NCBI RefSeq assembly: GCF_023715145.1
Contig: NZ_JAMBNP010000009.1
Location: forward strand, 124,001 to 188,000
Length of the DNA stretch: 64,000 nucleotides
Direction: 5' to 3'
Origin: Paenibacillus glycanilyticus
GTDB lineage: Bacteria > Bacillota > Bacilli > Paenibacillales > Paenibacillaceae
Shown here: piece by piece, positions 19,116-27,133 of the stretch
How the letters are laid out: each line of letters opens with the position of its first letter
Numbering within the stretch: the first letter of the stretch is position 1
Notes under the pieces: generated by a model
What the model was told of the DNA's origin: nothing
Seen by the model: only the letters and a program-made list of their open reading frames with translations
The model's database searches: none
Translations under genes and position numbers: made by a program

Positions 19116-19508
19116 TTATTTCTTAAGATTAACGCCAATCATTCCGCCGAATGCGCCGGCAAACATAGCAGCAAGCAGCATAACGGCGCTTTTCCCGGAG
19201 AGTCCGCTGTTGGCGGCTAGAAAACCAATGGTCAATACGGTAATGCCATAGATAAGCCCAAGCAAGGCGCCGTAATACCAGCCCTTCATACCCGAGCGTT
19301 TGCCCGATACGAAGCCGCCGGCAAGTGCGGAGAAGCCATGGACAGCAAGCGAATACTGAGGCAGGTTATTCTCCTTCATGCTGCTGAAATACAGCAGGAA
19401 CGAGAGCAGAAGCGCCCCTATGGCAAGCCAAATGATCGAATATATGACACCTGCTAGCAGTGGAGCAGCGATGCGCGGTGGCCGGACAATAGGTTTGACC
19501 GAATTCAT
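19116..19508 (-). CDS. TIGR04086 family membrane protein (YrzE-like)
   Basis: 130 residues with four hydrophobic spans (about 14-38, 53-67, 76-98 and 106-126). The third and fourth are separated by a small Ser/Gly turn, and the pattern GGFVSGKRSGMKGWYYGALLG fits the family. Found near yajC and secDF in many Bacilli, function unknown. Preceded on its own strand by AAGGGGGG. It converges on yajC and is divergent from the ArsB-type transporter. Confidence 0.8.
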   Translation of the reverse strand: MNSVKPIVRPPRIAAPLLAGVIYSIIWLAIGALLLSFLLYFSSMKENNLPQYSLAVHGFSALAGGFVSGKRSGMKGWYYGALLGLIYGITVLTIGFLAANSGLSGKSAVMLLAAMFAGAFGGMIGVNLKK

Positions 19509-19584
19509 CTTATCCCCCCTTGTACAAGACTATTAGTACACCTTATGGTCAAGCTGGGCGGATTAGACCAGCCGTTTGCGGGGC

Positions 19585-19614
19585 TGGACGTTATTTATAT
19601 CTTTTTTGTATAAT
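19585..19614 (+). promoter_or_regulatory. Candidate promoter for the ArsB/NhaD transporter
   Basis: TATAAT at 19609-19614 is perfect; TGGACG at 19585-19590 is an acceptable -35 box at 18 bases. The transporter start follows 37 bases later. Confidence 0.5.
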
Positions 19615-19651
19615 GTGCTTTATTTACTGGATTCAAAAAGGAGTTGTTGAT

Positions 19652-20971
19652 TTGGAACCGATGTACCATCCTGCCTCCTGGCAGGTAACGGCTGCCGTAG
19701 TGATCTTCCTGGCGGCATATGCCATTATTATTACGGAGAAAATAAACCGTACCGTTATTGCTTTATTCGGTGCGGTTATTATGATTGTGCTTGGCGTGTT
19801 GGATATGAAGCTGGCTTTCGCGGAGCATATCGAGTGGGAGACTATTTTCTTATTAATCGGGATGATGATCCTGGTGGGGATTACGAACAAGACGGGCGTA
19901 TTCCAGTATGCTGCGGTCAAGGCCGCTCAAGCTGCTAAAGGCGATCCAATCAAAATCTTTATTATTTTATCGGTGTTGACGGGTATCGGTTCTGCTTTTC
20001 TCGATAACGTCACCACAGTGCTGCTAACTGTGCCGATTACATTTTCGATTACGCGCATTTTGAAAATAACGCCGGTACCTTTCCTGCTGGCTGAGATATT
20101 GTCCTGCAATATCGGCGGTACCGCTACGCTTATCGGTGATCCGCCTAATATTATGATCGGTTCGGCGAATCCGAATTTGACGTTTAATGATTTTCTCATT
20201 AACCTGGCTCCGGTTATTCTGGTCATTTTGGCCGTTACAATTGCCCTGCTTGTCTGGATTTACCGCAAGAAGCTGATTGTGGATGAGGAATCGAAGAAAG
20301 AGCTGATGGCACTTAGAGCCGAGGATAACATCAAGGACCGCAAGCTGATGGTCAAGTCGCTCTGCATTCTGCTGCTGACGATTGCCGGATTTATTTTACA
20401 TTCCGTCATTAACGTTGAAGCGGCCGTCATTGCTCTTGGCGGAGCTACATTGCTCATGCTGATCGGAGTGAAACGGGAGGATGCTGAAGCTGCCTTTGAT
20501 ATGGTGGAGTGGGAGACGATTTTCTTCTTCATAGGGCTATTTATGCTCGTGGGCGGTTTGATCGAGACCAATATCATATCGAACTTGGCCAATTTCACGC
20601 TGCAGCTGACTTCGGGGGATATGACCAAAACGTCGATGCTGATCCTCTGGGTATCCGGCATAGCGTCCGCAACGATTGACAACATTCCGTACGTCGCAAC
20701 GATGATTCCGCTCGTACAGGATATTGGCGTGCAAATGAATATTGCAAATCCGGATGATCTTAATCCGCTATGGTGGTCCTTATCGCTTGGCGCATGTCTT
20801 GGCGGCAACGGCACGCTGATTGGCGCATCGGCAAACGTGGTGGTTGCGGGTCTTGCCATGCGGGAAGGTAAAGGCTTCAGCTATATGGATTACTTGAAGA
20901 TCGGGGCTCCATTAACGCTTGTTGCTCTAGTTATTTCGACTTTATACATTTACTTCATTGTGTTGCCATAG
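19652..20971 (+). CDS. ArsB/NhaD family ion transporter
   Basis: 439 residues, about 11 membrane spans, in two repeated halves. Each half carries a WETIFFLIGMMILVG-like stretch and a discontinuous helix with AFLDNVTTVLLTVP (first half) or ATIDNIPYVATMIP (second half), the signature of the ion transporter superfamily. Substrate could be sodium/proton, arsenite or an organic anion; no arsR or arsC is nearby, so arsenite is not supported. The start is TTG at 19652 with AAAAAGGAG eight bases upstream; the frame extends further up but over the promoter. Confidence 0.85.
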   Translation: MEPMYHPASWQVTAAVVIFLAAYAIIITEKINRTVIALFGAVIMIVLGVLDMKLAFAEHIEWETIFLLIGMMILVGITNKTGVFQYAAVKAAQAAKGDPIKIFIILSVLTGIGSAFLDNVTTVLLTVPITFSITRILKITPVPFLLAEILSCNIGGTATLIGDPPNIMIGSANPNLTFNDFLINLAPVILVILAVTIALLVWIYRKKLIVDEESKKELMALRAEDNIKDRKLMVKSLCILLLTIAGFILHSVINVEAAVIALGGATLLMLIGVKREDAEAAFDMVEWETIFFFIGLFMLVGGLIETNIISNLANFTLQLTSGDMTKTSMLILWVSGIASATIDNIPYVATMIPLVQDIGVQMNIANPDDLNPLWWSLSLGACLGGNGTLIGASANVVVAGLAMREGKGFSYMDYLKIGAPLTLVALVISTLYIYFIVLP

Positions 20972-21013
20972 GTTATAAACCCATAAATTCGTTAGTTCCT
21001 AAATCGCATGATG

Positions 21014-21067
21014 TGTCAGGCTGAAGGTCAGAATAGCTGTACGTGCTGTTCTGATGCAGGCATGACA
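21014..21067 (+). other. Stem-loop upstream of the DUF421 gene
   Basis: TCAGAATAGC at 21028-21037 pairs with GCTGTTCTGA at 21045-21054, and TGTCA at 21014-21018 pairs with TGACA at 21063-21067. No T run follows, so it is either a weak terminator for the transporter gene or a structured leader ending next to the ribosome binding site. Confidence 0.5.
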
Positions 21068-21087
21068 AAAACGAGGAGGCGGTTAGG

Positions 21088-21825
21088 ATGGAATACTGGA
21101 GCGTGCTGCTCCGAACCGTATTGATTTACTTCGTCGTATTTCTGATCATGCGTTTTATGGGCAAAAGGGAAATTGGCAAGCTATCCGTATTTGATCTGGT
21201 TATATCGGTTATGATTGCGGAGATAGCGGTCATTGTTATTGAGGATCTAGACCGGGCAATGTGGGAAGGCATTCTGCCGATGGTGGTTCTGCTCCTTATC
21301 CAGATCGGGATGGCCTTTCTCGCCCTGAAGAACCGCAAGCTTAGGCTATGGTTTGACGGTAAGCCAAGCTTTATTATCGCCAAAGGGAAGCTTAACCGGG
21401 ACGTGATGCGCAAGCAAAGATATAATCTGGATGATCTGCTCCTCCAATTAAGGGAAAACAAGATCAGCAACGTTGCCGATGTGGAATTTGCCATTCTGGA
21501 GACAACCGGGAAATTATCGGTAGTCGAGAAGGAAGGGGATGGCGATAAGGGGATGGAGGAGCAGAAAATAGCTGCTGAAGAGAAACCAATAATCGAGCCG
21601 CAGTCGCAAGTGCCTGCAAGATTCCGATTCGAGATGCTGCCTATACCGCTCATTATGGACGGCAAGGTGCAGGATGAGAATCTGGCGAAGCTGGATAAGA
21701 CAAGATTTTGGCTGAAAAATGTGCTGCAGGAGCAGGGCGTACATGATTTCAAGGAAGTCTTCCTCTGCACCATTGACCATAAAGGCAAGCTGTTTGTTGA
21801 TTCCGATAAAAAGCCGCGCTTCTAG
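21088..21825 (+). CDS. DUF421 (YetF family) membrane protein
   Basis: 245 residues. Three membrane spans at the N-terminus (about 8-25, 33-52, 60-80) with FMGKREIGKLSVFDLVISVMIAEIA, then the soluble YetF domain with RYNLDDLLLQLRENKISNVADVEFAILETTGKLSV. A charged linker (about 150-175) and a second soluble repeat follow. Paralogues are widespread in spore formers, and some take part in germination or spore membrane properties, but the biochemical role is unknown. Preceded by GAGGAGG. It converges on spoVB, as in several Bacilli. Confidence 0.85.
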   Translation: MEYWSVLLRTVLIYFVVFLIMRFMGKREIGKLSVFDLVISVMIAEIAVIVIEDLDRAMWEGILPMVVLLLIQIGMAFLALKNRKLRLWFDGKPSFIIAKGKLNRDVMRKQRYNLDDLLLQLRENKISNVADVEFAILETTGKLSVVEKEGDGDKGMEEQKIAAEEKPIIEPQSQVPARFRFEMLPIPLIMDGKVQDENLAKLDKTRFWLKNVLQEQGVHDFKEVFLCTIDHKGKLFVDSDKKPRF

Positions 21826-21851
21826 CTGACCACTAGAGGCACGGCTTTTTT
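21811..21851. terminator. Bidirectional terminator between DUF421 gene and spoVB
   Basis: A long stem with small interruptions, AAGCCG plus CTTCTAG at 21811-21824 against CTAGAGG plus CGGCTT at 21833-21847. It has T residues after it on the plus strand and after it on the minus strand. It overlaps the DUF421 stop codon. Confidence 0.83.
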
Positions 21852-21853
21852 CA

Positions 21854-23416
21854 TCATTTAAACCACTGTCCAAGCAGCGGAATGCGGGCGATATCGTAGC
21901 GGTCGATAATTTTCATCCAGACCATAAGCAGCAGATAGATAACGACACTGATCATGCAAGCAAGCAAGAGATTAATCCACTCCAGCGTTAGTGGCTTGGT
22001 ATTCATAATCCACAATGCAGCAGCGCCCATGATGAGCATGGCTGATCCAACCTTTACAAAATCCAGCGCTTGCATATGGAATCCGATAAAGCGCAGCACG
22101 CTTATCCCATGCAGAACCGTCACAAGCACTACATTGACGTTGATCGCAATAAGAGCGCCGTATATGCCAAGCTCGGGCTTTGAGGCAAGCATGACGATAA
22201 GAATCAGCTTGACGGCAGCTCCGATAAAGGTGTTCATAAGTGCCGTACCGGGCTTGTTCAAGGCTTGAAGAGCCGCTTGCAGAGGAGCCTGCAAATAAAT
22301 GAATATTCCGATTGGAGCCATCAAGCGCAGCATCGGAGCGATGTCAGCATGATTATACATGAGTCGGCAGATCGGTTCGGCGAACAGCCACATGACGACC
22401 ACAAAGGGCGCTCCCGCAACCAGCGCAAGACGCATCGACTGATGCATTCTTTTATGAATCGTTCCTTTGTCTCCTCTGGCCGCAGCCTCTGATAGAGAAG
22501 GAACGAGGGAGGAAGCAAGCGAGAAGGTCAAAGCGGTTGGCAGCAGCAGGAGCGGGATAATCATTCCCTGCAGGGCACCGTATTGCGCTGTGGCTACACC
22601 GGTTGCGATACCCGCTGCTGCAAGGCTCCGGGCGGTCAGAATCGATTCCAGCAAATAAGATAAGGAGCCGACCATCCGGCTTCCTGTAACCGGAATGGAC
22701 AAGCCAAGAAGGCGGCGAAGCACAGGCGTGCGTTTGGCTCCAGCCGGAACGGAAGCTTGTTCCGTTGCAGGCTTTTGCTTCTTGCGATGCTCTCTCGCAT
22801 ACGTCCAGAACAGGACGGCAAGCGCGCCAATCTCTCCAACGACCACGCCAAGCATAGCCCCGGCAGCAGCCCATTCGATTCCTCTTGGGAGCAGCATCGA
22901 AGCAAAGGTAAGAGAGCCGATAATCCGTATAATCGTCTCTATAATTTGTGACGCTGCGGAAGGTATCATGTTTTGCATGCCTTGGAAATATCCGCGGTAG
23001 ACCGAAGAAATACCAATGATCAGCATGAGAGGAGTCATGACGATAAACGTCTGATAAACCCTGGCATCGGGCAGCACATGCGTGGTAATCCATTTGGCGA
23101 GCAGAAGAAGCGCGGCCGTCATCAAGATAGCCAGAACTATCGTAAGGCCCATCGCCACGCGGAAAATCTGCTTGACCCGCGCCGAATCGTTGCGTGACAC
23201 GGCCTCAGCCGTCCATTTGGTGATCGCTAGCGGAATGCCGCCCGTAATAACCGTGAGCAGAACGGTCAGAAACGGATAGCTGAGCTGATACAGCCCCACG
23301 CCTTCCGCCCCGATGATGCGCGGGAGCGCTATGCGCGGCACAAAGCCGAGAAGCCGGTTAATAATTCCGGCAGCCAGCAGGATCATAGCCCCTTTGATAA
23401 ACGATTGCTTCGTCAT
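21854..23416 (-). CDS. spoVB: Stage V sporulation protein B (MOP-family flippase)
   Basis: 520 residues, about 14 membrane spans, starting KGAMILLAAGIINRLLGFVPRIAL, typical of SpoVB/polysaccharide flippases. SpoVB is needed for spore cortex formation, probably moving lipid II across the membrane. A charged cytoplasmic loop (about 215-232) sits between spans. It starts on the minus strand at 23416, divergent from comN. In B. subtilis spoVB is likewise next to a DUF421 gene and comN. Paralogues exist in the family, so the exact name is likely but not certain. Confidence 0.9.
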   Translation of the reverse strand: MTKQSFIKGAMILLAAGIINRLLGFVPRIALPRIIGAEGVGLYQLSYPFLTVLLTVITGGIPLAITKWTAEAVSRNDSARVKQIFRVAMGLTIVLAILMTAALLLLAKWITTHVLPDARVYQTFIVMTPLMLIIGISSVYRGYFQGMQNMIPSAASQIIETIIRIIGSLTFASMLLPRGIEWAAAGAMLGVVVGEIGALAVLFWTYAREHRKKQKPATEQASVPAGAKRTPVLRRLLGLSIPVTGSRMVGSLSYLLESILTARSLAAAGIATGVATAQYGALQGMIIPLLLLPTALTFSLASSLVPSLSEAAARGDKGTIHKRMHQSMRLALVAGAPFVVVMWLFAEPICRLMYNHADIAPMLRLMAPIGIFIYLQAPLQAALQALNKPGTALMNTFIGAAVKLILIVMLASKPELGIYGALIAINVNVVLVTVLHGISVLRFIGFHMQALDFVKVGSAMLIMGAAALWIMNTKPLTLEWINLLLACMISVVIYLLLMVWMKIIDRYDIARIPLLGQWFK

Positions 23417-23659
23417 ACGTCGCCCTCATCTCTACAATAATCCCATCCTCTTATTGACCCCAAGACAGGAAGACAGGCTTTCCGTACATCTTTATGCGCG
23501 GCATGTCCGAATCATGAGTCATTCCGAGTTCAAGGGAGTCATCCAAATTTATCAATTCAAAAGTTTCAGCAGGAAAAGAGGGAGGCGGCAGCGAATAGAT
23601 AGGAGGATAGTTAACAGCTTTTGTTATGACATTTGCAGGGCTAGAAGGAGGAGACAACC

Positions 23660-23899
23660 GTGAGAGATGAGGATCTGAACGACGTGATCGAGCAGCTGTG
23701 CAACAGCAAGGCGGAAGAATTTCATCTCATCGGATATGAACATGTAACGGGAAGAGAGATTTGGGAATGCGTTAGCGAAAAGTATAATAAAACCGGTCAG
23801 CCGGAGCTTCATCAAATCGTAAACGATATCTTGTCATTAAAAGTGACAAAATTTATGAATTTTATGACGCTTAGCGCTTATCGGGGAAACCATTTCTGA
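23660..23899 (+). CDS. comN: Post-transcriptional regulator ComN
   Basis: 79 residues, GTG start at 23660 after AGGAGGAGA. It matches the ComN family: an all-helical small protein with LNDVIEQLCNSKAEEFHLIGYEHVTGREIWECV and a C-terminal KVTKFMNFMTLSAYRG. In B. subtilis ComN controls comE mRNA and sits beside spoVB and secDF, as here. Its stop codon lies in the 5' arm of the terminator that follows. Confidence 0.9.
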   Translation: MRDEDLNDVIEQLCNSKAEEFHLIGYEHVTGREIWECVSEKYNKTGQPELHQIVNDILSLKVTKFMNFMTLSAYRGNHF

Positions 23900-23920
23900 G
23901 CGAAGGGGTTTCTTTTTTTT
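23886..23920 (+). terminator. Intrinsic terminator overlapping the comN stop
   Basis: GAAACC at 23886-23891 with an inner TTC pairs with GAA and GGTTTC at 23907-23912, followed by eight T residues. Confidence 0.85.
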
Positions 23921-23941
23921 GCGTGTTAATTTTACACGCAA
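23919..23941. promoter_or_regulatory. Dyad over the secD promoter -35 box
   Basis: TTGCGTGT at 23919-23926 and ACACGCAA at 23934-23941 form a perfect eight-base inverted repeat with a seven-base spacer. It overlaps the -35 box at 23931-23936 and therefore looks like an operator, though no regulator is identified. Confidence 0.5.
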
Positions 23942-23959
23942 GTGCAACCTAAGTATAAT
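23931..23959 (+). promoter_or_regulatory. SigA-type promoter for secDF
   Basis: TTTACA at 23931-23936 and TATAAT at 23954-23959, spacing 17, 36 bases before the secD start. Confidence 0.75.
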
Positions 23960-23994
23960 AGGAATATTGAGATCATAAGGGGGACTATGTACGT

Positions 23995-25227
23995 ATGAAC
24001 TGGAAGAGATTAACCGCCTTCCTTGCGGTCGTTGTCATCATGTTTGGCGCTATCGCTTGGACAAGCCCGGCTCTTGTTAAGGATATCCGGCTCGGTCTTG
24101 ACTTGAAAGGCGGATTCGAGGTATTGTACGAGGCTTCACCGCTTGAAGGCGGCGAGCAGGTAACGCCTGAGTCGCTCAAGGAAACGGCTCACAGCCTGGA
24201 GCAGCGGATTGACTCCACGGGCACGACCGAGCCCGAGATTACCCGCGAAGGCAGCAACCGCATCCGCGTGAAGCTTCCCGGGGTAACGGACGAAACGGAA
24301 ATCAGAGAAATGCTGAAAAAGCCTGTCAATCTGACATTCCGCGGTCCAGACGGCACGATCGAGCTGAAAGGCGACGACTTCGTGCAAAACGGTGCAAAAG
24401 TCGAGTTTGACCAGCTGGGCAATCCGATGATCACCATTAAATTGAAAGACGCTAAGAAATTCGAAGACGTGACCACGAAACTGACAGGAAAAACCTTGTC
24501 CATTTACTTAGATGAAGAACTTCTGTCCAGCCCTTCTGTCAACTATCCGATTACAGGCGGTTCGGCTCAAATTTCAGGCAATTACACGCTTGACGAGGCC
24601 AATAACCTGAAAGATACCATTAACCTTGGCGCGCTTCCTTTGAAGCTGACTGAGGTCTATACGCAAAGCGTCGGCGCTAAGCTTGGCCAGAAATCGCTTG
24701 AAGATACGGTTGGCGCAGGTATTATCGGTACCATTATCGTACTGCTGTTCCTTGTCATCCTGTTCCGTATCCCGGGCCTCGTTGCAGGCATTACCGTTAT
24801 CTCCTACACTTGGCTGCTCGTGGTTGTATTCGAGCTGATGAACGCGACCTTGACGCTACCGGGCATCGCTGCGTTTGTTCTAGGCATAGGTATGGCGGTT
24901 GACGCCAATATCATTATGTACGAGCGGATCAAGGAAGAGATTCGCAGCGGCAAGAGCCTGCTGTCTTCCCTGAAGGCCGGTTCGAAAAACTCTTTCCGTA
25001 CCATTATGGACGCGAACGTGACGAATATTATTTCGTGCGCGGTTCTTTACTTCATCGGTAACGGTGCGATCCGCGGTTTTGCCCTGACGATGATTTTCAG
25101 TATTCTCGTAAGTATCGTGACCAACATCTTCTTGGCACGCCTGCTGATTCACTTGCTGATCCGCAGTAACCTCTTTACTAAACCTGGCTACTACGGCGTG
25201 AAGGAGGCAGAAATCCGTGCTCTATAA
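23995..25227 (+). CDS. secD: Protein translocase subunit SecD
   Basis: 410 residues. An RND-type membrane protein that uses the proton gradient to finish protein export. First span at about 7-26, then LDLKGGFEVLYEA, the extracytoplasmic P1 domain, and five more spans with VLGIGMAVDANIIMYERIKEE, which holds the functional aspartate in span 4. SecD and SecF are separate genes here, while B. subtilis has them fused. The end overlaps the start of secF by 11 bases. Confidence 0.97.
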   Translation: MNWKRLTAFLAVVVIMFGAIAWTSPALVKDIRLGLDLKGGFEVLYEASPLEGGEQVTPESLKETAHSLEQRIDSTGTTEPEITREGSNRIRVKLPGVTDETEIREMLKKPVNLTFRGPDGTIELKGDDFVQNGAKVEFDQLGNPMITIKLKDAKKFEDVTTKLTGKTLSIYLDEELLSSPSVNYPITGGSAQISGNYTLDEANNLKDTINLGALPLKLTEVYTQSVGAKLGQKSLEDTVGAGIIGTIIVLLFLVILFRIPGLVAGITVISYTWLLVVVFELMNATLTLPGIAAFVLGIGMAVDANIIMYERIKEEIRSGKSLLSSLKAGSKNSFRTIMDANVTNIISCAVLYFIGNGAIRGFALTMIFSILVSIVTNIFLARLLIHLLIRSNLFTKPGYYGVKEAEIRAL

Positions 25228-26137
25228 TGCAAAGGTTCGATTCGATTTCATTAAACACCGCAACAAGTTTTTCATGTTCTCGGTTATTTTGACGCTTATC
25301 GGTATTTTGTCGGTCAGCATCTTCCATATGAACTTCGGGGTTGACTTCAAAGCCGGCACCAATATGGATATTCTCGTTGGCAAGAAGCTTAGTCAAGCGG
25401 ATGCCAAAGAGATTCTCGGGCAGGCGGGCTATACCGATATTACGCCTACGGTTGGCGGCACGAACGGCGACCGTGTATCGGCGCGTTTCGACGACGTTCT
25501 TGATCAGCCGAAGGTAAAAGCGATCGAGGATGCCTTCAAAGCGAAATACGGCGATAAGGTATCTTCGGAAGTGAACGTTGTATCTCCGGATATAGCGCAG
25601 GAGCTTGGCATCAAAGCTATCTATGCCGTTATTATCGCGAGCGTGGCCATTATGCTTTATGTCATGATCCGTTTTGAATGGCGCATGGCGCTTGCTGCGA
25701 ATATTGCCATTTTGTATGACGCCTTTGTTGTCGTAACGATTTTCTCGATTTTCCGTCTCCAGGTTGACCTGCCGTTTATCGCGGCCGTACTGACAACGAT
25801 TGGTTATTCGATTAACGATAAGATCGTTATTTTTGACCGGATCCGCGAAAATCTTCGTTTTGCCAAAACAAAAAGCTCCGATCAGATTGGCGAGCTTGTT
25901 AACCAAAGCTTGTGGCAGACGATGGCGCGTAACGTTTATACGGTTCTTGCCGTACTCGTTATCGCTACCTGTCTCTTTATCTTCGGCGGCGAGTCGATCA
26001 AGCTGTTTGCCCTTGCCAAGATGATTGGTCTTGCGAGCGGTGCTTACTCTTCCATCTGTATCGCAGCTCCGCTGTGGATGGTTATGAAAAGCAAGCAAAA
26101 GCCTTCTACGAAAGCAGCGGCAAAAAAAGCGGTATAA
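25217..26137 (+). CDS. secF: Protein translocase subunit SecF
   Basis: 306 residues. Partner of SecD, with six spans: N-terminal FDFIKHRNKFFMFSVILTL, the FGVDFKAGTNMDI signature, and TTIGYSINDKIVIFDRIREN with the conserved aspartates of span 4. It starts with GTG at 25217 inside the end of secD, so translation is coupled. Confidence 0.96.
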   Translation: MLYNAKVRFDFIKHRNKFFMFSVILTLIGILSVSIFHMNFGVDFKAGTNMDILVGKKLSQADAKEILGQAGYTDITPTVGGTNGDRVSARFDDVLDQPKVKAIEDAFKAKYGDKVSSEVNVVSPDIAQELGIKAIYAVIIASVAIMLYVMIRFEWRMALAANIAILYDAFVVVTIFSIFRLQVDLPFIAAVLTTIGYSINDKIVIFDRIRENLRFAKTKSSDQIGELVNQSLWQTMARNVYTVLAVLVIATCLFIFGGESIKLFALAKMIGLASGAYSSICIAAPLWMVMKSKQKPSTKAAAKKAV

Positions 26138-26160
26138 GCATAGCTACTCTACTAAACAAA

Positions 26161-26208
26161 GTGGAATGGAAGCTCTTGGTTGCTCCATCGCCAGCGGCCC
26201 CATTCCAC
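26161..26208 (+). other. Hairpin between secF and the CDF-like gene
   Basis: GTGGAATGG at 26161-26169 pairs perfectly with CCATTCCAC at 26200-26208. There is no T run, so it is more likely a processing or stability element than a terminator; it ends just before the next ribosome binding site. Confidence 0.5.
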
Positions 26209-26221
26209 GCTGGAGGCATAA

Positions 26222-27109
26222 ATGTCAACCGAACAACGATTTGCGGAGGCAAAGCCTGCCGAACAGGCAGGCTTATGGGGAACTGCGGCGCTGGCGTTGT
26301 TTAAAGGCATAGTAGGCGGACTCGCGGGCAGCAAATCGCTGCTCGCAGATGCCTTCCGAACGGCGGCAGAATGTGCCGCCGCTTTTGCTTTGTCGTCCGC
26401 TAAGCAGAGCGGGAACAAGAAGGCCGGCACGATGCGGACGGAAGCCTTGACGAATGTTTTCCTGGCCGTATTTTTTCTTATCACCAGTCTGGAGATCGGC
26501 ATATCGGCAATCCGTTCCATCTCGGAAGGGGTAGATGAGCCGCCGCATTGGAGTGCGCTCGCCGCGATTCTTGCATGTCTGGTTGCAAGGGAGCTGTTCT
26601 TCTCCCGGAAGGAGAGAGGCTCCAGCTTATATTGCTCGCTGGCGGCCCTCGTGGGTGCAGGAGGAGCGATGTTAGGCAAGGCGGCAGCCTTGCCGGCTCT
26701 CTACTATCTGGATCCTGCGGCTGCGATTGTTATAGCCGTTATTGTGATGCTGAGCGGCTATCGTACGATTACCGGGTTTGTACGCAAAGATTCGAAAGAA
26801 GAGTCCAAGGCGGAAGACACCGAGGTTCTGATGCAGCTCATTCAGCGAGTAGAAGGGGTTATTACCGTTGAATCGATTCAGGCCAAGGAGCAAGGTCATT
26901 ACGTAGTAGCAGACATCGTTATTAGTGTGAATCCGCGTATATCCGTTCTGGAAGGCCATGAAATTGCAAAGCGGGTTAAGCAGCTGCTGCTTACGCGATT
27001 CGGCCATGTAACGGATGTGACGATTCATGTGGAGCCGTATGATCCCGGCTATCCGTATAAGTCGAATCACGATCCGAATCAGGAGCATATGCCGACGCTT
27101 CTGCAATAG
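26222..27109 (+). CDS. Cation diffusion facilitator-like protein with altered metal site
   Basis: 295 residues. CDF layout: six hydrophobic spans (about 18-200) and a C-terminal cytoplasmic dimer domain (about 205-285) with VITVESIQAKEQGHYVVADIVISVNP and DVTIHVEPYDP. The transport site is degraded. Where the family has HxxxD or DxxxD in span 2 this protein has Arg46-Thr-Ala-Ala-Glu50. In span 5 the second HxxxD is replaced by uncharged residues (LYCSLAALVGAGG). So it probably does not move zinc or iron in the usual way. Preceded by CTGGAGG; lies between secF and recJ. Confidence 0.8.
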   Translation: MSTEQRFAEAKPAEQAGLWGTAALALFKGIVGGLAGSKSLLADAFRTAAECAAAFALSSAKQSGNKKAGTMRTEALTNVFLAVFFLITSLEIGISAIRSISEGVDEPPHWSALAAILACLVARELFFSRKERGSSLYCSLAALVGAGGAMLGKAAALPALYYLDPAAAIVIAVIVMLSGYRTITGFVRKDSKEESKAEDTEVLMQLIQRVEGVITVESIQAKEQGHYVVADIVISVNPRISVLEGHEIAKRVKQLLLTRFGHVTDVTIHVEPYDPGYPYKSNHDPNQEHMPTLLQ

Positions 27110-27133
27110 AATGGAAAGGGGTTGAAACTCGGC

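Noticed and set aside
19652-20971. Arsenite efflux annotation for the ArsB/NhaD protein
   Set aside because: No arsR, arsC or arsenic-type genes nearby; the superfamily covers many ions, so a neutral name was used.
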